Below are positions 1 to 5,016 of a DNA stretch of 5,016 bases, in pieces. The notes under the pieces were generated by a model that was not told the DNA's origin, searched no databases, and worked only from the letters and a program-made list of their open reading frames with translations. The stretch comes from Acidobacteriota bacterium (lineage in GTDB: Bacteria > Acidobacteriota > Thermoanaerobaculia > Multivoradales > SZUA-115). The stretch's first letter is position 1, and every line of letters starts with the position of its first letter. The DNA is taken from contig QIHU01000749.1 of the NCBI GenBank assembly GCA_003231035.1, forward strand, positions 1 through 5,016, written 5' to 3'. The position numbers were made by a program, and so were the translations under genes.

Positions 1-898
1 AGTCACCGCCGTAGAAGGTACCGGTGAGATCGACCGTGTCGGCCAGCTCCCGCTGATAACCAAAGGCCAGGATCTCCACCCCGCGCGTTCCACCCTCGTC
101 GGCGAAACGAAGGCCCAGTCCCAACCCTGCCTCCCAGTTGCTGTCGAACCCTTCGATCTCCGCGTCGTAGAGGATCACCACCCCGGTTCCCAGCTCGGGA
201 TTCGGCGGATTGTTCAGCAGCCGCGCGGTGCCATTGTCTCCGGCGAGGGCATTGGGGTCGCGGATGAACAGGGGATTGCCTTGGGTTACGGACCCCCGCA
301 GGTAGAAATGTCTCCCGAGGTCGAGCCCTGCCTCGACCCCGATGTCCTCGAACCGGTTGAAGGCGGTTGAGATCAGGCCGTAGCTCTCCAGATGGCGATC
401 GTTTTGCCGTTCGAACTTCGCCATCTTGCCGATTTTGAGGTAGGCGCCGGGTCTGTCGGGCAGTACCGCCGGCTCCCAGCCTCGGCCGAAACGGAGCTCG
501 TCCACGTCCACTTTCCGATCCTCGGAGGTCGGGTTGCGGTCGTCGAGGTCGACCATATCCACCTTCAGTCGCACCTCGACGCTCTCCTTCCAAGAGGCCG
601 TGGCCTGAAGCGTCAGCATGGAAAACTCGACATGTTGTCCTGCGTCCACGGTGCCCAGGATCGCCGCCATAGTGCCGGCCCCTGGACCGGGTCCGGCGAG
701 TACTCTGACCGGAAGCTCAAACAGGTCGCTATCGCGATAGCGAGCCTTTGCTTCGAGGCCAAGATCCCACTTCCAGCCCTGTTCCACCCTCTCCTCGGCC
801 AGTGCGACATCGTCCTCTTGCGCCCCTAGCGAGACGGGCAGCAGAGCCGACAGGAAAAGGGCCAGAGCCGGTAGAGCGCAGCGACTGAGCTTCATCAT
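1..898 (-). CDS. Probable outer-membrane beta-barrel (porin-like) protein, 3' end beyond the window
   Basis: An open frame runs from ATG ATG at 898/895 to the left edge with no stop, giving 299 visible codons. Residues 1-26 form a clear Sec signal peptide: MMKLSRC, then a hydrophobic core of Ala and Leu, then cleavage expected at LGA|QE. The mature part alternates polar and hydrophobic residues in strand-like stretches rich in Gly, Tyr, Phe and Trp (for example WKWDLGLEAKARYR, FYLRGSVTQGN, WEAGLGLGLRFADE, VEILAFGYQREL). This is typical of outer-membrane barrels; I do not recognise a named family or substrate. No cysteine is visible after the signal peptide. The start lies only 6 bp after the stop of the thioredoxin gene, with no good Shine-Dalgarno sequence, which suggests translational coupling. 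Either ATG could be used. Barrel location is fairly sure; transport function is inference. It might instead be a structural or assembly protein. Confidence 0.75.
   Translation of the reverse strand, partial: MMKLSRCALPALALFLSALLPVSLGAQEDDVALAEERVEQGWKWDLGLEAKARYRDSDLFELPVRVLAGPGPGAGTMAAILGTVDAGQHVEFSMLTLQATASWKESVEVRLKVDMVDLDDRNPTSEDRKVDVDELRFGRGWEPAVLPDRPGAYLKIGKMAKFERQNDRHLESYGLISTAFNRFEDIGVEAGLDLGRHFYLRGSVTQGNPLFIRDPNALAGDNGTARLLNNPPNPELGTGVVILYDAEIEGFDSNWEAGLGLGLRFADEGGTRGVEILAFGYQRELADTVDLTGTFYGGD
726..743. repeat. Perfect 18-bp palindrome inside the barrel gene
   Basis: TCGCTATCGCGATAGCGA reads identically on both strands, with 9 + 9 bases and no spacer. It lies inside the beta-barrel coding sequence and encodes part of ARYRDSD near mature residue 30. 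It could be a binding site for a dimeric protein or a coincidence of codon choice. Only the symmetry itself is observed. Confidence 0.6.
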
Positions 899-904
899 TG
901 GCTG

Positions 905-1765
905 CTAGCTCGCGTCTTTGACGATCTGGGCCAGCGTTTGTTCCGGCTTGCGCCAACCATTGTTCTTGATCCGCCCGGCCTCCTTGCCCTCGACGTAGAC
1001 GATCGCCGTGGGTACCGCTTCGACCGCGGCCTTCTTGGCCTCGGGATCGATCCACGCCTTGGGAGGCTTCGGCAGACCGTAGTATTCGAAGCGCACCTTG
1101 CTGGCTTCGCCCAAACTCTCCTCTAGCTTGAGCCCCAACGGCAAGTAACGCTTACAGACAGAGCACCAGGAACCGAAAAAGACCTTCACCACGACGTTCT
1201 TCTGCTGCTTCTGGAGCGAGGCCACCAGGCCGGCGGTCGGCGTGTAGGTCTCCGCTTTGACCCCGTACTCCGGCGAGTGCTCCAGCACTTCCGCCGCCGG
1301 GTGCCAGCCGATCAACGGTGGCCTGGGCACTAGCTTCGCCTCGGCGCCGTCGAGGGTGAAAGCGATGGTCTCGCCTTCGATACGAAAACGGCCAGCGCTG
1401 GCGTAGACCGCCCCTTCCAGGAGATCGACTCCACCGTTGTCGCGCCGCGCCACCTTCATGATGTGGACCCGCTCGATGGTGCCACCGCGCTGGCGGATCA
1501 GAATGGGGGAGTCAAAAGCTTTGGTGATCAAGTAGGCTGCCGCGCGCTGCGAGTGGTAGAGCTTCGCCTTGGCCACAGGCTGACCATCCACCTTGAGCTC
1601 GTAGTCGCTACTCGGCGAAAAAGCCTGCAACTCCACGTCGGCGGGGAGCCTCTGGGCAGTGGCCAAGACGGGAAGCAACAGCAGCAGCAGCCCAAAGTAG
1701 GCTCCAGCTGTGGGCCACCACCGGCGGGCGGAGGTTGGCCGAGTTGTGAGGTCGATCGGGTTCAT
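905..1765 (-). CDS. Secreted thioredoxin-fold protein with CSVC active site
   Basis: This 286-residue protein starts at ATG 1765 and ends at TAG 905-907. Residues 1-37 are a signal peptide: Arg-rich n-region with RRWW, a run of Leu, and a cleavage site at ATA|QR. It should therefore act in the periplasm. Residues 38-150 form a beta-rich domain with no cysteine that I cannot assign. Residues 160-286 are a thioredoxin fold: strand VVVKVFF, then GSWCSVCKRYLP with CxxC at 201-204, then cis-proline in AVPT at 252 followed by strand AIVYVEG. An active thiol-disulfide role is likely; whether it oxidises, reduces or carries electrons cannot be read from sequence. The upstream neighbour is a MauE/DoxX-like membrane protein, a classic partner type (compare MauE with MauD). 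The frame stays open up to 1990, but that extension overlaps the upstream gene and crosses a tandem repeat. The start at 1765 has a good Shine-Dalgarno sequence and the signal peptide directly after it. Confidence 0.88.
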   Translation of the reverse strand: MNPIDLTTRPTSARRWWPTAGAYFGLLLLLLPVLATAQRLPADVELQAFSPSSDYELKVDGQPVAKAKLYHSQRAAAYLITKAFDSPILIRQRGGTIERVHIMKVARRDNGGVDLLEGAVYASAGRFRIEGETIAFTLDGAEAKLVPRPPLIGWHPAAEVLEHSPEYGVKAETYTPTAGLVASLQKQQKNVVVKVFFGSWCSVCKRYLPLGLKLEESLGEASKVRFEYYGLPKPPKAWIDPEAKKAAVEAVPTAIVYVEGKEAGRIKNNGWRKPEQTLAQIVKDAS

Positions 1766-1770
1766 TGCGT

Positions 1771-1775
1771 CTCCT
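1771..1775 (-). promoter_or_regulatory. Shine-Dalgarno sequence that fixes the thioredoxin gene start
   Basis: On the minus strand AGGAG stands 5 nt before ATG 1765. The other in-frame candidates, ATG at 1792 and the far-upstream start at 1990, have no comparable site that I can see. This supports 1765 as the start codon. Confidence 0.75.
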
Positions 1776-1814
1776 GGGGTCTGGTTCTGCATGGTTGCAT
1801 CCGTTAGCGGGGTG

Positions 1815-1828
1815 CCCGACTCGTCGGG
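1815..1828 (-). other. Small GC-rich hairpin in the leader of the thioredoxin gene
   Basis: On the minus strand CCCGAC-GA-GTCGGG can fold as a stem of five to six G/C-rich pairs with a two- to four-base loop. It ends 49 nt before ATG 1765 and follows directly on the 16-bp repeat array. No T tract comes after it (the next bases are CACCCCGC), so it is not a standard intrinsic terminator. It could influence processing or translation of the message, which is inference. Confidence 0.45.
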
Positions 1829-1839
1829 ACAGGGTGAAG

Positions 1840-1903
1840 TATTCGTGTTTTCAAGGTGCTGTGTCTTCAAGATGCGGTATATCCAAGGTGCCGTGTTCTT
1901 AAG
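1840..1903. repeat. Tandem array of four degenerate 16-bp units
   Basis: Four adjacent units lie in exact 16-bp register: 1840-1855, 1856-1871, 1872-1887 and 1888-1903. The plus-strand consensus is GTGCCGTGTTTTCAAG. By hand count the units match it at 12, 14, 11 and 14 of 16 positions, and all four end in AAG. The flanking 16-mers (1824-1839 and 1904-1919) match poorly, so the array has defined edges. It fills about half of the 133-bp intergenic gap. Its right-hand unit contains the TAA stop (1899-1901) of the MauE-like gene. Sixteen bp is not a multiple of three, so it is not a protein repeat under selection. It may be a decayed minisatellite, an operator array or a leader RNA element. Confidence 0.8.
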
Positions 1904-2876
1904 TCCCTGGGTTAGGCGCGCTCGGGATTGTAAGGCCTGGCAGCGGTGGAAGGCCATCATACGTGGCGGTGACGGTCCCGTCCTCGACACGAAAACTTCG
2001 CGGCAAACGACGATAAAGCAATCGAAGCAGCCCTGGTGGCGCCTCGCGCACCTCGAAAACCGGCCCTTGGCTCCACGTAAACGCGGTCAGTGCTTCGCTT
2101 TCAGCCGCCGTCGCGGCCCACAGCATCGCTCCAGAATCCGAGAATACTTGCTCATTCATCGCTGGCACCGCGGCAACGAACTCTTCTTCCAAGTCGGTCA
2201 GTACCACCCAGTGGTCTCCACTACTCAGTTCGGGAATGATCAGATCGAGGCAAATGCGGTCGGAATCGCGGCCAGAACAGAGTTCGGCGACCTCAACTCC
2301 CGGCTTCAGCCGGGTGGCGAGGTTGTCGAGCGGTAAGCTCGGAGCTCGCCAAGCGAAGAGTAGGCCAGCCACGACTGCCACGGTTGTCAACAGGACGCGC
2401 AGCCTTGGAAATTCCAGCCGGTGACGCCGGCCGACGAAAGCGAGCAGGAGCGCAGGTACCATCAGCAGTAGATCCTGCCAAAAAGCCTCGCCCGGCGTAC
2501 GCTCCACCAGATTGCCGAAGCAGCCGCAGCCGGCCCCTTCAGGAAGGAGGCCACGCGCATCGAGCCAGTAGGAGCGCCCGGTCAAGAAGAGAAAGAAGGC
2601 CACCAATAGCGCCGCCGGAATCAAGATCCACCATCGTCGCAGACCGACCAGAAGGGCGGTACCGAGGCCAATCTCCAAGCCCAAAGCAATGAAAGCGACC
2701 ACCACCGCCGGTAACAGGAAGTCCAACTTCTCAAGCTCGATCTGCTCGACGAAGCTCTTTGGAGCCAGCATCTTGCTCCAAGCCGCCACCAGCAGCACGG
2801 CCCCAAGTACCATGGAGCCGAGTAGGCCAAGGTAGGACTTCCAGCGCGGTGGATGGCTCTCGGCTTCCCTCATCAC
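1899..2876 (-). CDS. DoxX/MauE-type redox-associated membrane protein with periplasmic thioredoxin-like domain
   Basis: This 325-residue protein has five predicted membrane segments, at about 15-32, 53-77, 83-99, 134-148 and 160-176. Between segments 3 and 4 lies CGCFG (117-121), the motif characteristic of MauE/DoxX-like proteins that work with thiol-disulfide partners. Basic loops RRWW and GRRHRLEFPRLR between segments 2-3 and 4-5 place those loops inside, so CGCFG and the C-terminal domain face the periplasm. Residues 185-325 look like a thioredoxin fold: strand HWVVLTDLE, helix FVAAVPAMNEQV, strand MLWAATA, and a later beta hairpin VEDGTVTATYDG. The stretch where CxxC would sit reads DLEEEFV. 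Two other cysteines, 200 and 209, may form a structural disulfide. Translation may start at GTG 2876 or the adjacent ATG 2873. The ATG is more likely, but upstream there is only a weak GGTAGG. The gene lies 47 bp downstream of the FHA-RDD gene and 133 bp upstream of the thioredoxin gene. Confidence 0.82.
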   Translation of the reverse strand: MMREAESHPPRWKSYLGLLGSMVLGAVLLVAAWSKMLAPKSFVEQIELEKLDFLLPAVVVAFIALGLEIGLGTALLVGLRRWWILIPAALLVAFFLFLTGRSYWLDARGLLPEGAGCGCFGNLVERTPGEAFWQDLLLMVPALLLAFVGRRHRLEFPRLRVLLTTVAVVAGLLFAWRAPSLPLDNLATRLKPGVEVAELCSGRDSDRICLDLIIPELSSGDHWVVLTDLEEEFVAAVPAMNEQVFSDSGAMLWAATAAESEALTAFTWSQGPVFEVREAPPGLLRLLYRRLPRSFRVEDGTVTATYDGLPPLPGLTIPSAPNPGT

Positions 2877-2885
2877 CCAAGCCTA

Positions 2886-2911
2886 CCAGCCAGCCGCGCC
2901 CCCACCCAGCC
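2886..2911 (-). other. G-rich tract upstream of the MauE-like gene
   Basis: In the 47-bp gap before the MauE-like gene the transcript strand is very rich in G, with five runs of two to five Gs separated by one to four bases. It could form a weak (two-tetrad) G-quadruplex just upstream of the ribosome-binding region, about 12 nt before ATG 2873. Only the composition is observed; folding is speculation. Confidence 0.35.
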
Positions 2912-2923
2912 TCAATCCAACGG

Positions 2924-4141
2924 CTATGGCTTGCGAATCACTCGGGTGGCGGAAATCAGGTCGTGCAAGGCCAGCTTCTCTCGATGAAACACCAGTGAGA
3001 CAAAGCCGAGGCCAAGAGTGGCGATGGTGATTGAGAAGCCGACCAGCCGGCGCAAGGCGCGCAACAGGGTGAGCGGGCTCTTCCCCACGTCGTCGCATAC
3101 CTGGAGGCCGACCATGCGTTGGCCTGGCGTCGCTCCCCACACAACCCAGCTTCCCACCAACGCCAACATGCCAAGACCCGAGGCGAAACCGAACGCCAGG
3201 GAGCGGCCCGCCGCGGTCACCATGCCGCCCCGCAAATAGGAAATCATCAGCGCCAAGGCAGCCAGGAAGACGAAATCGAACAGGCCGGCAGCCAGCCGAG
3301 GTCCAAGATCGACCGCCGGTGACACTCGGGGTCGAGATCGAGGCCGCGGTACAGCCAGAGGGGTCACGGAAGGTGTCGACAGGGGGTACGGTGCCGGTCT
3401 GGGTGTAGGTTCGTCGAGCACTGGCGGCTCACTGAAGTCGATCGGTGACAGCAGCTCAGCCTCGGGTTCCTCTTGCCTCTCCGTGGCCGTCTCCGTGGCT
3501 GATTCTGTAGCTGGGGGCAACTCAATTTTCGCTGTTTCAACAACTTCCGCTGTTTCAACTCCTCCTCGAGTGCCGTAGTCCTGCCAATCCGAGCCTGACT
3601 GCCCCCGATCGGCGGCTGGGAAGAGGCCCGTTTGCATCTCGGAGACCTCGTCGGTAGCCAGTTCAGGGGCTACCGGTCCCAGGTCGGCAGCCACGATCTT
3701 GGACTCCGATGCCTCCTTGACCTCAATGCCGTCAGCTTTGGCAGGATTGCGCGGGCGACCTGCTGGCGGCCCATTCGCTCGGTACTCGGTGAATCGCTCG
3801 TCCACCGCCGCGGTCAGTTCGTCGACCGGAATGCGGCCGGACTGCGTTCCCGGGATCCTACGAACGCGTAACTTCGCTTCCCCCAATCGCAACTCGTCCC
3901 CGTCGCACAGATCCGCCTCACCGCGCAGAAGCTCCCCGTTGACATAGGTACCGTTGCTCGAATTCAAATCCTGCACCGTGAGCCGTCCGTTGGAACACGA
4001 CACCATCGCATGCACACGGCTGACGCTACGGTCGTCGACGACCACATTACACCGATGGCTACGACCCACCGTGCGCTCACCGGGCGAAATGGTCAAACGC
4101 CGATCGCCGAGTTCAAGATAGATCAGTTCTTCGCCGGCCAT
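2924..4141 (-). CDS. FHA domain plus RDD-family membrane protein
   Basis: This protein has 405 residues. Residues 1-95 are a forkhead-associated domain, which binds phosphothreonine peptides. The conserved GRS (26-28), SRVHA (41-45) and NSSNGTYVNG (60-69) are all present. Residues about 100-275 are a low-complexity linker rich in Glu, Ala, Thr and Pro, with small internal repeats, probably disordered. Residues 279-405 are an RDD domain: GPRLAAGLFDF supplies Arg 282 and Asp 289, GATPGQRMVGLQV (336-348) is the usual central motif, and LHDLISATRVI supplies the final Asp 394. Hydrophobic stretches at about 284-303, 315-335 and 366-385 should span the inner membrane. With no signal peptide, the FHA domain should be cytosolic. 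A likely role is tethering a phosphoprotein, perhaps a Ser/Thr kinase substrate, to the membrane; no kinase gene is visible here. The start at ATG 4141 has AAGGAG 9 nt upstream. Confidence 0.9.
   Translation of the reverse strand: MAGEELIYLELGDRRLTISPGERTVGRSHRCNVVVDDRSVSRVHAMVSCSNGRLTVQDLNSSNGTYVNGELLRGEADLCDGDELRLGEAKLRVRRIPGTQSGRIPVDELTAAVDERFTEYRANGPPAGRPRNPAKADGIEVKEASESKIVAADLGPVAPELATDEVSEMQTGLFPAADRGQSGSDWQDYGTRGGVETAEVVETAKIELPPATESATETATERQEEPEAELLSPIDFSEPPVLDEPTPRPAPYPLSTPSVTPLAVPRPRSRPRVSPAVDLGPRLAAGLFDFVFLAALALMISYLRGGMVTAAGRSLAFGFASGLGMLALVGSWVVWGATPGQRMVGLQVCDDVGKSPLTLLRALRRLVGFSITIATLGLGFVSLVFHREKLALHDLISATRVIRKP
3479..3502. repeat. 12-bp tandem duplication in the FHA-RDD linker
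   Basis: Two adjacent 12-bp units share CTCCGTGGC (plus strand 3479-3490 and 3491-3502). They encode the alternating Ala-Thr-Glu run in the linker (residues about 214-221). The period is four codons, so the duplication preserves the frame and suggests slippage-driven growth of a flexible linker. Confidence 0.6.
3528..3563. repeat. 18-bp tandem duplication in the FHA-RDD linker
   Basis: Two adjacent 18-bp units share an identical 12-base core CGCTGTTTCAAC (3530-3541 and 3548-3559). They encode the repeated VETAEV/VETAKI hexapeptides of the linker. Exact core identity at DNA level points to a fairly recent in-frame duplication. Confidence 0.7.
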
Positions 4142-4150
4142 TGGCCCGCT

Positions 4151-4156
4151 CTCCTT
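4151..4156 (-). promoter_or_regulatory. Shine-Dalgarno sequence of the FHA-RDD gene
   Basis: AAGGAG on the minus strand lies 9 nt before ATG 4141, within the 69-bp gap after the uvrA-like stop. It supports the chosen start. I saw no convincing promoter or terminator in that gap. Confidence 0.7.
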
Positions 4157-4210
4157 ATTCGCGAGTGGAATAGCTACAGAATAGCACTAGCCATTGGAGC
4201 TACCCCATAC

Positions 4211-5016
4211 CTACGAAGGGTCTGGCCACTTCAGATAGCGACGAAGCTCGCGGGCAGTGGGGCTATCGCAGTGGTCGAGGAAGGGCTCCAGTGGACCCGA
4301 GTAGAGCAGGTCACCGCCGTGCACCCCGCCACCGGGACCGAGATCGACGATCCAATCGGCGCGCGCGATCAGGTCCGAGCTGTGCTCGACGATGACCACT
4401 CCATCGCCCCGCTTCACCAGCCGCCGCAAGGTCTGGTAGAGCAAATCCACATCCGCCAGATGCAGGCCGGTGGTCGGCTCGTCAAATAGGAAGAGGCGAG
4501 AGCCCTCCTTCGCCGGGCGGTCGAGGAAACTGGCCAGTTTGAGCCGCTGCGCCTCGCCTCCCGAGAGGGTCGAGGTCGGCTGCCCGAGGCGCAGATAGCC
4601 CAAACCGACATCCACCAGGAGAGCCAGCCGCCTAACCAGTTTCTTGGACCGGGCGAAGAAGCTCACCGCATCCTCGACCGTCATCCGCAAGATCTGTGAG
4701 ATCGACTTGCCGTTGTAGCGCACCGCTAGGATCGCCGATTGAAAGCGCAAGCCGCGACACTCTTCACAGACCACCGAAACCGAGGCCATGAACTGCATGT
4801 CGACCTCCTGCACACCGGTCCCCTTGCAGGAGGGACAACGCCCTTTGTCGACGTTAAAAGAGAAATGAGCCGGAGAAATCCCGCAACTTCTGGCACCCGG
4901 GGTGGAAGCCAACAACTTGCGGATTTCGTCGTAAGCCTTGATGTAGGTGATCGGGTTCGACCGCGCCGAGCGACCTAGCGGCCGTTGGTCGACCAAGGTG
5001 ATATCGGCCAGCTCTT
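4211..5016 (-). CDS. uvrA: UvrA-type excinuclease ATPase, C-terminal part (5' end beyond the window)
   Basis: The frame is open through the right edge; 267 residues are visible before TAG 4211-4213. They match the second half of UvrA, the damage-sensing ATPase dimer of nucleotide excision repair. The stretch VDQRPLGRSARSNPITYIK is followed by a zinc module, C-x2-C-x19-C-x2-C (visible residues 60, 63, 83, 86). Then come the ABC signature STLSGGEAQ (148-156), Walker B FLFDEPTTGLH (175-185) and the H-loop VEH (His 211), ending with ADWIVDLGP and a short tail. The Walker A motif of this ATPase half and the whole first half lie outside the window. TTG at 4996 is an internal codon, not a start: coding continues upstream of it as ELADIT. 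The VEHSSDLI sequence replaces the usual VIEHNLDVI, and wording such as TYIKAYDEIR differs from E. coli UvrA. A paralogous UvrA (UvrA2-like) cannot be excluded. Confidence 0.93.
   Translation of the reverse strand, partial: ELADITLVDQRPLGRSARSNPITYIKAYDEIRKLLASTPGARSCGISPAHFSFNVDKGRCPSCKGTGVQEVDMQFMASVSVVCEECRGLRFQSAILAVRYNGKSISQILRMTVEDAVSFFARSKKLVRRLALLVDVGLGYLRLGQPTSTLSGGEAQRLKLASFLDRPAKEGSRLFLFDEPTTGLHLADVDLLYQTLRRLVKRGDGVVIVEHSSDLIARADWIVDLGPGGGVHGGDLLYSGPLEPFLDHCDSPTARELRRYLKWPDPS

Noticed and set aside
3..593. Minus-strand open frame of 196 codons
   Set aside because: It lies in another frame of the barrel gene. The barrel frame has a signal peptide and barrel-like strands, while this one is Arg/Gly-rich and lacks any protein-like pattern.
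392..829. Plus-strand open frame of 145 codons
   Set aside because: Antisense to the barrel gene, no Shine-Dalgarno sequence or recognisable domain. Long antisense frames are expected in GC-rich DNA.
1843..1882. Possible sigma-70 promoter on the minus strand using TTGAAG or TTGAAA as -35
   Set aside because: These hexamers are part of the repeat consensus, and no TATAAT-like box lies at 16-18 bp spacing; the nearest candidate, AATACT, is 21 bp away.
1840..1903. Possible CRISPR array
   Set aside because: The units are 16 bp, directly adjacent with no spacers, and degenerate. This is a tandem repeat, not a CRISPR.
2299..2314. Perfect 7-bp-stem hairpin CCCGGCT-TC-AGCCGGG
   Set aside because: It lies inside the MauE-like coding sequence, in codons for RLKPG, with no T tract. 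It looks like a by-product of GC-rich codons rather than a terminator.
1710..2336. Plus-strand open frame of 208 codons across the intergenic gap
   Set aside because: It is antisense to two well-supported genes and runs through the tandem repeats. The composition is rich in Arg and Trp, with no domain.
4171..4188. Short direct repeat GCTATTC twice in the gap between uvrA and the FHA-RDD gene
   Set aside because: Seven bases repeated twice with a four-base spacer is weak, and no promoter or operator pattern accompanies it.
4010..4489. Plus-strand open frame of 159 codons
   Set aside because: Antisense to the highly conserved UvrA C-terminus and the FHA domain; no independent coding evidence.

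Overview
The window is a tightly packed, GC-rich stretch (roughly 60 % GC by eye) in which every supported gene lies on the minus strand. In transcription order, from right to left, they are: the C-terminal part of a UvrA-type excinuclease ATPase (4211-5016, 5' end outside the window); a protein with an FHA domain and an RDD membrane domain (2924-4141); a DoxX/MauE-type redox-associated membrane protein with a periplasmic C-terminal domain (1899-2876); a secreted thioredoxin-fold protein with a CSVC motif (905-1765); and the N-terminal 299 codons of a probable outer-membrane beta-barrel protein (1-898, 3' end outside the window). The gaps are 69, 47, 133 and 6 bp, so no stretch above 300 bp lacks a gene.

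A signal-peptide-bearing barrel protein, a periplasmic thioredoxin and a MauE-like membrane protein together indicate a diderm (Gram-negative) bacterium. The FHA-RDD architecture, the MauE/thioredoxin pairing and the UvrA sequence style fit Acidobacteriota or a similar deep diderm phylum. That placement is inferred from general family knowledge and was not tested by a search.

The three left-hand genes look like an envelope module. The membrane protein carries the CGCFG motif in a predicted periplasmic loop. Its C-terminal domain looks like a thioredoxin fold that has lost the catalytic CxxC. The next gene supplies a CxxC thioredoxin, and the barrel gene follows after only 6 bp. A joint redox or thiol role for the first two is plausible. 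The visible mature part of the barrel has no cysteine, so it is an unlikely disulfide client. FHA-RDD and UvrA are collinear neighbours with no obvious functional link.

The most unusual non-coding structure is in the 133-bp gap between the MauE-like and thioredoxin genes. It is a degenerate tandem array of four 16-bp units (1840-1903), in strict 16-bp register, and it contains the stop codon of the upstream gene. A small GC-rich hairpin and a clear Shine-Dalgarno sequence lie between the array and the next start codon. The array is translatable in the thioredoxin gene's frame, so automatic annotation would probably over-extend that gene by 75 codons. I see no CRISPR array, tRNA, rRNA, insertion sequence or convincing intrinsic terminator.
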